Of a stretch of DNA of 64,000 nucleotides, positions 9,081-16,628 are shown piece by piece (positions within the stretch are counted from its first letter, which is position 1; every line of letters starts with the position of its first letter). The stretch covers positions 315,271-379,270 of the forward strand of contig NZ_JBBBNY010000003.1 in assembly GCF_037137055.1 (NCBI RefSeq), in the 5' to 3' direction. Source of the DNA: Frateuria_A yonginensis (GTDB lineage: Bacteria; Pseudomonadota; Gammaproteobacteria; Xanthomonadales; Rhodanobacteraceae). The notes under the pieces were generated by a model that worked only from the letters and a program-made list of their open reading frames with translations, was not told the origin of the DNA and made no database searches. The position numbers were made by a program, and so were the translations under genes.

Positions 9081-9542
9081 ATGAGCCCACGCATCGACTA
9101 CACCAAGGTTTCCCCTGCCGGCGCCAAGGCGCTCGGCGGCGTCTACGGCCACGTGCTGCAGTCCGGACTGGAGCCCGAACTGGTCAACCTGGTCTACCTG
9201 CGGGTGAGCCAGATCAACGGCTGCGCCTACTGCCTGGACATGCACACCCGCGACCTGCTCAAGCAGGGCGTGGCGATCGAGAAGCTGGCGCTGCTCCAGG
9301 CCTGGCGCGAAGGCGGCCGACTGTTCAGCGAGCGCGAACGCGCGGCCCTGGCCTGGGCCGAGACGGTCACCCAGGTGGCGCAGACGGGCGTGCCCGACGA
9401 CGCCTTCCAGGCCGCATCGGCGGTGTTCGGCGAAAAGGAACTGGTCGACCTGACCATCGCCATCGGCCTGATGAATGCCTACAACCGGCTCGCCATCAGT
9501 TTCCGCAACCCGCCCGGGGCCGCCCGCGCGGCCGCCGGCTGA
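9081..9542 (+). CDS. Carboxymuconolactone decarboxylase / AhpD-like alkylhydroperoxidase
   Basis: A 153-residue all-helical protein of the CMD/AhpD family. The redox pair and acid-base residues are seen in NGCAYCLDMH (Cys48, Cys51, His55), the pattern of the peroxidase-active branch. The downstream helix ELVDLTIAIGLMNAYNRLAI is typical of the family. It begins nine bases after the cupin stop. AGGTG six bases upstream supports the ATG at 9081 over the GTG at 9072. It probably reduces a peroxide or handles a small reactive compound with the flanking cupin and HD proteins; the family does not tell which. Confidence 0.86.
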   Translation: MSPRIDYTKVSPAGAKALGGVYGHVLQSGLEPELVNLVYLRVSQINGCAYCLDMHTRDLLKQGVAIEKLALLQAWREGGRLFSERERAALAWAETVTQVAQTGVPDDAFQAASAVFGEKELVDLTIAIGLMNAYNRLAISFRNPPGAARAAAG

Positions 9543-9557
9543 CGCTGGAGCTGCGCC

Positions 9558-10202
9558 ATGTCCCCGATATCCGTCCACGGTATCGCCATCCCCGACAGCC
9601 GCATCGCCCGCGAGGCGACGGAGCTGGTCCGCGATACGACGAGCGACCTGCTGTTCCACCACTCGGTCCGCGTCTACTTCTGGGGTGCCCTTACCGGCCA
9701 GCGCAAGGGCCTGGTCTACGATCCCGAGCTGCTCTATGCCGCCTCGATGTTCCATGACCTCGGCCTGACCGCGCGTTTCCGCGAGAGCCGGCTGCGCTTC
9801 GAGGTCGACGGCGCCAACGCGGCGCGCGACTTCCTGCGCTGCCACGGCATCCCGGAGGCCGAGGTCGAAAAGGTCTGGGCCGCCATCGCGTTCCACACCA
9901 CGCCAGGCATTCCGGAGTTCATGCATCCGGAGGCCGCGCTGCTCCACGTCGGGGCGGGCATGGACGTGGCCGGGCGCACCTACGAGCAGTTCACGGACGA
10001 GGAACGCGACGCGGTGACCGCGGCCTACCCCCGCGAGCGCGACTTCAGGCACGCGATCATCGATACCTTCTACGAGGGGCTGAAGCACCGACCGCAGAGC
10101 ACGTTCGGCACCTTCAACGACGACTTCCTCGCTTACAAGGATCCGGGCTTCCAGCGCGGGGATCTCTGCCGCGTCATCCTCGGTTCGTCGTGGGCGCACT
10201 GA
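9558..10202 (+). CDS. HD-domain metal-dependent hydrolase (cyanamide hydratase-like)
   Basis: A 214-residue HD-domain protein. The metal ligands are visible as LLFHHSVRVYFWG (His35 or His36), SMFHDLGLT (His66-Asp67) and IAFHTTPG (about His115), with a late Asp in AGMDVAG. This order and the YDPELLYAASMFHDLG segment resemble the cyanamide hydratase-like branch of HD proteins rather than nucleotide phosphohydrolases. It starts 15 bases after the AhpD-like gene and closes the three-gene operon. The natural substrate is not known; a small nitrile- or amide-like compound is possible. Confidence 0.75.
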   Translation: MSPISVHGIAIPDSRIAREATELVRDTTSDLLFHHSVRVYFWGALTGQRKGLVYDPELLYAASMFHDLGLTARFRESRLRFEVDGANAARDFLRCHGIPEAEVEKVWAAIAFHTTPGIPEFMHPEAALLHVGAGMDVAGRTYEQFTDEERDAVTAAYPRERDFRHAIIDTFYEGLKHRPQSTFGTFNDDFLAYKDPGFQRGDLCRVILGSSWAH

Positions 10203-10374
10203 GGCCGGCGGGCTGAGCGAGGGCATGACCGGCGCGGGCGTGCACTTGCGCGCAGCCGGCGCAGGGGCAAGCACGGTCGGCCGCGAAGGACGTCATCCGG
10301 ACGTCTCGCGGTGACAAAGCCGCCGTCACGCGGGAGGCCCACACTGGACGCCCGCCCTGCCAGACCTCGCGCTC

Positions 10375-10662
10375 GTGACCCAGTATGTCCATCCCTGCAA
10401 GCCCGGCCTAGTACGCATCGTCCGGCACGGACACCGCTGGCGCGCCCTGCTGGACGAGCACGAGGTGGGTCGCCACGACACCGCGGAGAAGGCCCTGCTG
10501 GCCTTGCGCGCCGGTTGGCCGCAGGCCCGCATTCCGCCCGCGCTCCGGCTCTGGCGGCAGCTCCCCGAGCCGGCGTGCCTGGGCCACCGCAGGCCGCGGC
10601 GTGCCGCCGCGCGCATGCGGGTTGCACCGGACGCTGTGCCGTGTCAGAGGGCCGAGAGGTAG
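10375..10662 (+). CDS. Small hypothetical protein
   Basis: A 95-residue basic protein from a GTG start. The first 60 residues look like folded protein: aromatic-rich WRALLDEHEVGRHDTAEKAL and LRAGWPQARIPPALRLWRQL. The tail is Arg/Ala-rich and its 3' end overlaps the end of the convergent cytochrome gene by 19 bp, so the true protein may be shorter or the call wrong. I do not recognise a family. No signal peptide or membrane segment is visible. Confidence 0.4.
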   Translation: MTQYVHPCKPGLVRIVRHGHRWRALLDEHEVGRHDTAEKALLALRAGWPQARIPPALRLWRQLPEPACLGHRRPRRAAARMRVAPDAVPCQRAER

Positions 10663-11378
10663 GCCGCCAGCGCCTGCACGTCGGCATCGTCGAGCGTGCT
10701 GGCGACGCCCTCCATGATCCGCGTGTTGCTGCTGCCGGGCCGGATGCCCTGGCGGAAGTCGCCCAGCCGCTTCACCAGGTAGATCGCCGACTGCCCGCGC
10801 AGACGCGGGATGGTGGCCCAGGGCGGATGCGGCGCGCCGCCCGTCGGCTGCACCCGCGGACCCAGTGCGTCGACGCCGTGGCAGGCCTGGCAGGGCGGGA
10901 TACCGCGCGCCGGATCGCCGGCGAGGAACAACCGCGCGCCACGCGAGCCGGCGTCCGCCCGACCCGACGGCTTGGGCGCGAGCGAGGCGAAATGGGCGGC
11001 GAGGTCGCGCATGTCGGTGTCGCTGAGCGGCGCGGCCTGGCCGCTCATGACCGGGTCGCGCCGCTGGCCGTCGTGGAACTGCCTGAGCTGCACGTACAGG
11101 TAGGTAGCCGATTGCCCGGCCAGGTTGGGAAAGTTCGGCGCGACGGCGACGCCCTGGGGGCCGTGGCAGGCGGCGCAGACCGTCGCCTTGCCGGCGCCGG
11201 CCTGGGCATCGCCACGGATCGGCGCCTGGGCGCGCAGGTCCAGGAACGCCGCCGAGGCGGCGGCCGCGGGCACGGCAGCAGGCGCGACTTCGGCCTGCGC
11301 CTTGGCCTGGGCGTGCGCCGACGCGGCCGGCCATGCGGACGCCAGCGCGAACAGCAGCGGTAGCAGTAGGCGGTTCAT
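10644..11378 (-). CDS. Periplasmic diheme cytochrome c (c4-like)
   Basis: A 244-residue protein with a signal peptide (MNRLLLPLLFALASAWPAA ending ASAHA) and two heme c motifs, CAACH at about residue 67 and CQACH at about 162. Each is followed by a domain with a probable Met ligand (PVMSGQAAPLSD; RIMEGVASTLDD), so two similar c-type domains in tandem as in cytochrome c4. The ATG at 11378 has GAGGG upstream. It lies 10 bp downstream of the MtrB/PioB-like gene and is probably the last gene of that operon. In this position it would carry electrons between the outer-membrane conduit and the respiratory chain. Confidence 0.85.
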   Translation of the reverse strand: MNRLLLPLLFALASAWPAASAHAQAKAQAEVAPAAVPAAAASAAFLDLRAQAPIRGDAQAGAGKATVCAACHGPQGVAVAPNFPNLAGQSATYLYVQLRQFHDGQRRDPVMSGQAAPLSDTDMRDLAAHFASLAPKPSGRADAGSRGARLFLAGDPARGIPPCQACHGVDALGPRVQPTGGAPHPPWATIPRLRGQSAIYLVKRLGDFRQGIRPGSSNTRIMEGVASTLDDADVQALAAYLSAL

Positions 11379-11388
11379 GCGCGGACCC

Positions 11389-13980
11389 TCACAGCTTGAT
11401 GCTGAGCATCGCGCCGACCAGGGTGGCGCGGTAATGCACCTGCGGGCCACGGTCGGTGTAGACGCGGTGGTCGTAGACCAGCGTGTCGTCGAAGCCCAGG
11501 TAGTGCCAGTCGAGGAAGCTGCCGCTCTGGTAGCGCCCGAACAGCCGCACGCCGATGCTGGCGGTCACCGGAAAGCTCAGGCCCGCGTCGAAGGTGCTCG
11601 AGCGGTAGTGGTTGTCCGGGAAGCGGCCATCGAGCAGCGGTGCGGCCTGCGGAAAGGTCAGCGCACCGGGCGAGGCGAGATCGTAGTTCAACCGCGAGAG
11701 CGACTGGGCGTAGTTCCACGCCAGGTCGAGCCGCACGCGTCCGAAGTCGTGCGCGAACGTGACGCCAGCGTTGTAGTCGCGCTCGCGGTCCAGGTCGTGC
11801 CAGTAGTTCTCCAGCGGATACAGCGGCCCGCCGAAGCGCGGATCGTCGCGCCCGGCCGCGCCCACGACCGACTCGTCGTCGGCGACGTTGGCGAGCTTGA
11901 GCCTGGTGGTCTCGGCGCCGAGGTAGACGCTGGCGTTGGTGCGCGGCCCGGGCTGCCAGTCCCATTCGCCGGTGAAGCCGGTGCTGCGCGTGTCCTGCCG
12001 GCCGACCAGGGCGTCGTAGTGGTCGCGATTGCCGTAGAAGGTGGCCGAGACGGTGCTGCTGTCGCCCAGCGGATAGATGAGGATCACCCGCGCCTTGGTT
12101 TCCTTGCGGTCACTCATGTCGTACTTGCGCATGGCATCGACCGTGAACGCCGGCGGCGGCAGCCCGCCAGCGCCGACGAAGCCGGGCATCGAGGTCGAGT
12201 AGTAGGCCGCGTACGGGTCGTAGTCGTAGCGGCCGCCGCCGCGGTCGCCGTATTCGAAGCTGGCGCGCAGGGTGGCGTCGCCCAGCGAGCGGCTGACCCA
12301 GCTCAGCTTGATGCGTTGTTCGTCCAGCCGCGTGCGTTCGCGGTGGCGAGGGCGGTCGTGGTCGAAGGTGTAGACCAGGCTGAGCGAGTCGGACCGGCCC
12401 ACGTTCCACTCCGCGCCCAGTTCCAGCACGGTGTCCTGGTAGCCGAACGGGATGCTGGCGATCTGCACGATCGAGCCGGCGTAGTAGCCGTTGTCGAAGA
12501 TGCCCGTTTCGCCGGGCACCACGCTGCCCTGCGCGCCGTTCTCCGAGATGTAGCCGTACTGCCCGGTGAGCGGGTTGTAGGCAAGGTAGCGGGTCTTGTT
12601 GTCCTCGTCGTAGTAGCGCAGGTCCGCGTGCCAGCAGAAATTGCGCCGCGGATGGTAGGTGACCTTGGCGTCGAACAGCCGGGTGTCGATGCGCGCGCCG
12701 GAATGGGTGCGCGAAAGCGCGGCCGGGGTGTTCCAGAGGTCGCAGGGAATCAGCTGCTGCAGCGGCCCGGCGGCGAAGCCCAGCGTGCCGGTGCAGTTGA
12801 CCGGCGGCAGCAGGGCGTCGTTCTGGCGCATGGTGCCGTAGGCCGCCGCCAGCGAGAGCTCGCCGCGCCACTTCAGCTCGCGTGACAGCTCCAGGCGCAG
12901 GTTGTGGTAGTCGTTGTCCGGTTCCAGCGAGTACTCGCCGTCGACGACCGGCCCCGCGTTCGGCACGCCGATCACGTTGGTGATCAGGAACGGGTTCTGG
13001 TAGTCCAGGTAGCTCTTGCGGTCGCGGAAGAACGAGCCGGTATAGAGCGCGTTGAAATGCCAGAGCTTGCCGACCCGGCGCAGCCCGAGATCGACGTCGG
13101 TGGTGCTGAAGTCGATCGGCCGCACGGTTTCCATGATGCCGCCGTCGCCGCCGTAGGGGGAGCCGGTGTCGGTGAAGAACGGGTAGTCGAAGAACATCGG
13201 CCCGCCCCACAGCCGGGTGCCGTCGCGTCGCTCGTTGGTGATCGAGGCGAAGCCGACCCAGTCGCGGTAGAGCTCGCCCTCCAGGCTCACGCCGGTGCGC
13301 GTGCGGGTCAGCCCGAGGGTCCGCCGGGGCGCGGCTGCGGAGGCCTGTTGCACGGCGGCGATGGTGCTGCCGCCCGGCGTGAGTCCCGCCGGCAGAGTGA
13401 GGTTGCTGCCGCCGATGCCGTCCCAGATCGGGAACGCGTTGGTCGACACCGTATGCGGCATGTCGCGGTAGAAGGCTTCGAGCCGGTAATGCCCGTAGCG
13501 GCCGGCGCGCAGGCGATAGTACTGGTCGTCGCCGCTGATCCGACTGCCGCGGAATTCCACGTACTGGCCGGTCCTGCGGTTGTCGAAGCCCATGGCGAAC
13601 AGGCCAAGCGCGGCACCGTTCTTCCAGTCGGTGTACTGGCGGAAGAACTCGGCATTGCGGTCTCCGCCCGGGTGGATGTAGCCCAGCTGGAGCAGGCCCC
13701 AGTAGGTCCAGTCGCCGCCCTGGCCGACCGGTTTGCCGGCAAGCGTGTACGGGTACGGATAGAGCGCCCCGCTGGGCGTGCGCAGCATGCCCGGGTGCAG
13801 CCACGACATGCCCTCGGCATCCGGCGTCATCAACGGCGACCCGCCGCGCGGGTCCAGGCCGTTCCCGTACTGCATGTCGCCCACGCGCATCGTATCGCTG
13901 CCGTCGCCGGCATGGGCCAGGGGCGCGCCGCCGGCCAGCAGCGCGAGGAGGATGGCGCGTGACATCGGATGGGTGCGCAT
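11389..13980 (-). CDS. MtrB/PioB-family decaheme-associated outer-membrane beta-barrel
   Basis: A large outer-membrane barrel of 863 residues, near the size of PioB and longer than most MtrB. A signal peptide (MSRAILLALLAGGAPLAHA) is followed by many amphipathic beta strands with aromatic girdles (YRLEAFYRDMPHTVSTNAF, FASITNERRDGTRLWGG). The chain ends in a strand closing on SIKL. RDMPH followed by a Thr/Asn-rich turn is a family hallmark. I find only three cysteines, far apart, and no CxxC near the N-terminus as in Shewanella MtrB. The protein would form a sheath around the decaheme cytochrome encoded immediately upstream, making an electron path across the outer membrane. Confidence 0.85.
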   Translation of the reverse strand: MRTHPMSRAILLALLAGGAPLAHAGDGSDTMRVGDMQYGNGLDPRGGSPLMTPDAEGMSWLHPGMLRTPSGALYPYPYTLAGKPVGQGGDWTYWGLLQLGYIHPGGDRNAEFFRQYTDWKNGAALGLFAMGFDNRRTGQYVEFRGSRISGDDQYYRLRAGRYGHYRLEAFYRDMPHTVSTNAFPIWDGIGGSNLTLPAGLTPGGSTIAAVQQASAAAPRRTLGLTRTRTGVSLEGELYRDWVGFASITNERRDGTRLWGGPMFFDYPFFTDTGSPYGGDGGIMETVRPIDFSTTDVDLGLRRVGKLWHFNALYTGSFFRDRKSYLDYQNPFLITNVIGVPNAGPVVDGEYSLEPDNDYHNLRLELSRELKWRGELSLAAAYGTMRQNDALLPPVNCTGTLGFAAGPLQQLIPCDLWNTPAALSRTHSGARIDTRLFDAKVTYHPRRNFCWHADLRYYDEDNKTRYLAYNPLTGQYGYISENGAQGSVVPGETGIFDNGYYAGSIVQIASIPFGYQDTVLELGAEWNVGRSDSLSLVYTFDHDRPRHRERTRLDEQRIKLSWVSRSLGDATLRASFEYGDRGGGRYDYDPYAAYYSTSMPGFVGAGGLPPPAFTVDAMRKYDMSDRKETKARVILIYPLGDSSTVSATFYGNRDHYDALVGRQDTRSTGFTGEWDWQPGPRTNASVYLGAETTRLKLANVADDESVVGAAGRDDPRFGGPLYPLENYWHDLDRERDYNAGVTFAHDFGRVRLDLAWNYAQSLSRLNYDLASPGALTFPQAAPLLDGRFPDNHYRSSTFDAGLSFPVTASIGVRLFGRYQSGSFLDWHYLGFDDTLVYDHRVYTDRGPQVHYRATLVGAMLSIKL

Positions 13981-14007
13981 GGCGTGGCTCCTCCCCCCGT
14001 GGTCGTC

Positions 14008-15135
14008 CTACTTGTGGAAGCGCGAGCCCGAGGGGTTGTTCGAGCCGTGGATGTTGGTATGGCAGGTCAGGCAGGCGCGGCCCATCAGGCGCTCGTCCGG
14101 GTTCGGTCCCAGACCGAGGTTGGTCGGCACCTGCAGGTCGTTCGGGTGGCGCGTCATGGTGTGGCACTGCTGGCACAGCATCGGCACCGGCGCGACCAGC
14201 AGCGTCTGCTGGTTGGACCCGTGCGGGTCGTGGCAGTTGAGGCAGTTCTCCCGCACCGGCGCGTGCTCGAACAGGAACGGCCCGCGCTTCTCGGCGTGAC
14301 AGGCGTAGCAGGTCTCGTTGACCGTGTCGGTCTTCAGCAGCGGGCGGGTCAGCGTCCCGTGCGGGTTGTGGCAGTCGGTGCAGGCCATCTGCCCTTCCGG
14401 CAGCGGCATGTGCGAGCGCCGTTCGAACTTGGCCATGATGTCCTTGTGGCAGGTGGCGCAGACCTCGTTGATCGACGGCTTGGCCAGCACGCCCTCGGGC
14501 GACAGCCGCGCCATCGGGTTGTGGCAGTCGCTGCAGGAGAGCCCGCGCGCTTCGTGCACCGAGCCGAGCCAATGCTGGCGCGCACCGCCCGCATGGCAAC
14601 CGAGGCAGACCGCGGCCTGGGTAGGCACGTCGGTCCTGGCGCCATGCGTGAAGGCAATGATCGCGCCGGGCTGCGCCGGGTCCTTCGCGTGCTCCGAGCC
14701 GGGCCCATGGCAGCTTTCACAGGCCGCCTGCGGGCCGCTGCCGGCGGCACCGGCGTCGAACGATTGCACGTGCAGCGAGTGCGACGCGCGCATGTCCTCC
14801 AGTGAATGGCAGGCCACGCAGGTTCTGGCGCCGACCGGGTCCGCGTCGGGCGCCAGCGGGTTGTGCGGTATCGGCGCGGCATCGAAGGGCGTGGCCGGGC
14901 GGCTGCCGACGGGCTGCAGATGCGGGTTGTTCGTGCGGAAGGCGCCGGCCCCCATGTCGGTGGCCGGGAGCATGCGCGCGATGTCGGCCTGGGTCAGGCC
15001 GGTGGACGGGGCGCTCGCCGCCGGTGCCGGCGTCGCCGCCGATGTCGACTGCGCCCTGGCCGCGGACCACAGCACGCCGCCGAGCCCCACTGCGATGAAC
15101 AGCACGGCCACGAACGAAAGCGGTCTGGCACGCAT
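14008..15135 (-). CDS. Periplasmic decaheme cytochrome c (MtrA/PioA/DmsE-like)
   Basis: About 375 residues with a signal peptide (MRARPLSFVAVLFIAVGLGG ending ARA). I count ten CXXCH heme motifs in order: CVACH, CESCH, CLGCH, CSDCH, CATCH, CTDCH, CYACH, CLNCH, CQQCH, CLTCH. That is the count of MtrA and DmsE. Repeated CxxCHNPH/CHDPH segments are also typical. The start at 15135 has GGGGA eight bases upstream; in-frame ATGs at 15144 and 15150 are alternatives. It is the first gene of a three-gene operon with the MtrB/PioB-like porin and a diheme cytochrome. Direction of electron flow (Fe(II) oxidation inward or reduction of an external acceptor) cannot be read from sequence. Confidence 0.9.
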   Translation of the reverse strand: MRARPLSFVAVLFIAVGLGGVLWSAARAQSTSAATPAPAASAPSTGLTQADIARMLPATDMGAGAFRTNNPHLQPVGSRPATPFDAAPIPHNPLAPDADPVGARTCVACHSLEDMRASHSLHVQSFDAGAAGSGPQAACESCHGPGSEHAKDPAQPGAIIAFTHGARTDVPTQAAVCLGCHAGGARQHWLGSVHEARGLSCSDCHNPMARLSPEGVLAKPSINEVCATCHKDIMAKFERRSHMPLPEGQMACTDCHNPHGTLTRPLLKTDTVNETCYACHAEKRGPFLFEHAPVRENCLNCHDPHGSNQQTLLVAPVPMLCQQCHTMTRHPNDLQVPTNLGLGPNPDERLMGRACLTCHTNIHGSNNPSGSRFHK

Positions 15136-15506
15136 GGCTGGCATCCCCATGGCTGGCGTGAACCTGCGACGCGGGCCCCTGCCCCGGCCTGAACCCCGAC
15201 ACGGGCCCCTGCACCCGCCGCGGGCCCATGGACACTCCCACGTGAAGGCGCGATGCAGGCGGATCGGTCCGTTCCGCACGGTGCCGGCCTGCGAGTGCCC
15301 GCCGTCGCACGGAACCACCCTGGTGGGTGCGCGATGCCGGCAGAAAGGTTGGATGGCCGCGTGCGGTCACGCAGCGCCGACCGCGGGAGTGCGCGGTCCT
15401 CACCGGCCCGGCGGCACTCCGCGGATGCCGACCGGCACGAACAGCAGGTCGTCGATCGCGCAGATACCGCCGCAGTGGCCGGGGTGGCTCGTCCGCAGGG
15501 CCGTTC
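15136..15506. promoter_or_regulatory. Leader region of the cytochrome operon with short repeats
   Basis: A 371-bp gap upstream of the decaheme cytochrome. It contains an imperfect tandem repeat, GAACCTGCGACGCGGGCCCC at 15160 and GAACCCCGACACGGGCCCC at 15191, with a third partial copy (CGCCGCGGGCCC) near 15216. The spacing is close to 30 bp, about three helical turns. No coding sequence is evident in the rest. The repeats may be regulator sites or part of the transcribed leader. Confidence 0.4.
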
Positions 15507-15875
15507 TCACGCCGGCGGTTGCCACAGTTCGACGCGGGTGCCTTCGGGATCCATGACCCAGCCGAACGCGCCGTATTCGTTCTGCTCGGTGCGCTCGTCG
15601 ACCTCGACGCCGTCGGTACGCAACTGCTCGAGCAGGCCGGCGAGGTCGTCGACGCGGAAATTGAGCATGTACGGCTGCTCGCTCGGCGCGAAGTACCGGG
15701 TGTCGTCGGGGAACGGCGCCCACGCGAGGTAGCCGGGACGGGACGCGTCCTCGTCGAAGCGCGCGCCGCCCCACGCCTCCAGCTCGAGCCCGAGATGGCG
15801 CGCGTACCAGGCGGCCAGCGCGGCCGGATCCTTCGACTTGAAGAAGATGCCGCCGAGCCCGATGACCTTGGCCAT
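15507..15875 (-). CDS. VOC-family (glyoxalase/bleomycin resistance fold) protein
   Basis: A 122-residue single vicinal-oxygen-chelate domain: beta-alpha-beta repeat GLGGIFFKSKDPAALAAWY, then LGLELEAWGG, FRVDDLAGLLEQLRTDGVEV and the closing GYVxDPEG-type strand seen here as GWVMDPEGTRVELWQP. The final Glu before LW is the usual metal ligand. The start has GGGGAG upstream. Families of this size include lyases, dioxygenases and binding proteins, so the substrate is open. It stands alone on the minus strand. Confidence 0.8.
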   Translation of the reverse strand: MAKVIGLGGIFFKSKDPAALAAWYARHLGLELEAWGGARFDEDASRPGYLAWAPFPDDTRYFAPSEQPYMLNFRVDDLAGLLEQLRTDGVEVDERTEQNEYGAFGWVMDPEGTRVELWQPPA

Positions 15876-15961
15876 GCCGTTCTCCCCTCCGCCGCCGTTG
15901 GGCGGCGAGTATCGCGCGTTTCCGAGCGACGGTGACGGCCCGGGAGCCCCCTGGCGGCGGC

Positions 15962-16525
15962 CTATGGCGTCGCCGGCGCCTGGCTGGTCGCCACCAGCCG
16001 GCCCTTGGCCAGCACGTGGCCGTGCATGGCGGTCAGCAGGTCGGTGCGCTCGGCGTCATCGGGCAGCGCGAGCGTGCGATCGAGGGCAAACACCTGGAAG
16101 TGGTAGCGGTGCGGATCGTCCCCGCGCGGTGGACGCGGGCCGAAGTAGCCGGCCTGACCCCGGCCGTTGAGGCCCTGGCACATGCCCTGGACGGCCTCCG
16201 GCCGGGCGGTCTGTGCCACACCTTCGGGCAGCTCGTGCACGCCGGGCGGAATGTTCCAGGCCAGCCAGTGCACGAACGGCCTCGGCTGCGGCGCATCCGG
16301 GTCCTCGACCAGCAGCGCGTACGAGCGGGCGCCGTCGACCGGATTCCAGCGCAGCCGCGGCGAGATGCCCCCGCCGTAGGCGGTGTGCCGCGCGGGAATG
16401 GCCGTGCCGGCGCAGATCTGCGGCGACGAGACCTCGATCTCGCCCCCAGCCTCTTCGCGTTGGAAGGCGACCGGCGCCAGTGCGCTGTCGGCGCGCCGTG
16501 CATGGGGTGACGGCTGCTGCTTCAT
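15962..16525 (-). CDS. YbhB/YbcL-family (Raf kinase inhibitor-like, PEBP) protein
   Basis: A 187-residue phosphatidylethanolamine-binding-protein fold. The ligand pocket signatures are visible: SYALLVEDPDAPQPRPFVHW (DPDxP and the HW pair) and GYFGPRPPRGDDPHRYHFQVFAL (the GPxPPxGxxHxY motif). No signal peptide is present, so it is probably cytoplasmic. The ATG at 16525 has GAGG at a workable distance; the frame could open further upstream but the added residues are Arg-rich and unlike protein. Bacterial members have no firmly assigned role. Confidence 0.88.
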   Translation of the reverse strand: MKQQPSPHARRADSALAPVAFQREEAGGEIEVSSPQICAGTAIPARHTAYGGGISPRLRWNPVDGARSYALLVEDPDAPQPRPFVHWLAWNIPPGVHELPEGVAQTARPEAVQGMCQGLNGRGQAGYFGPRPPRGDDPHRYHFQVFALDRTLALPDDAERTDLLTAMHGHVLAKGRLVATSQAPATP

Positions 16526-16628
16526 CACGAAAACCTCGCTTGGTGCCACATGCGCGGTAATGGTCGGACGGTGGCCGTGGCGCGAGGGTGAGCGCCATGG
16601 AAAGAATCCGCGGTGGGCCGCGCGACGC

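Noticed and set aside
11389..13980. Assigning the barrel as a TonB-dependent receptor
   Set aside because: There is no plug domain or TonB box, and the gene is flanked by multiheme cytochromes as for MtrB/PioB.
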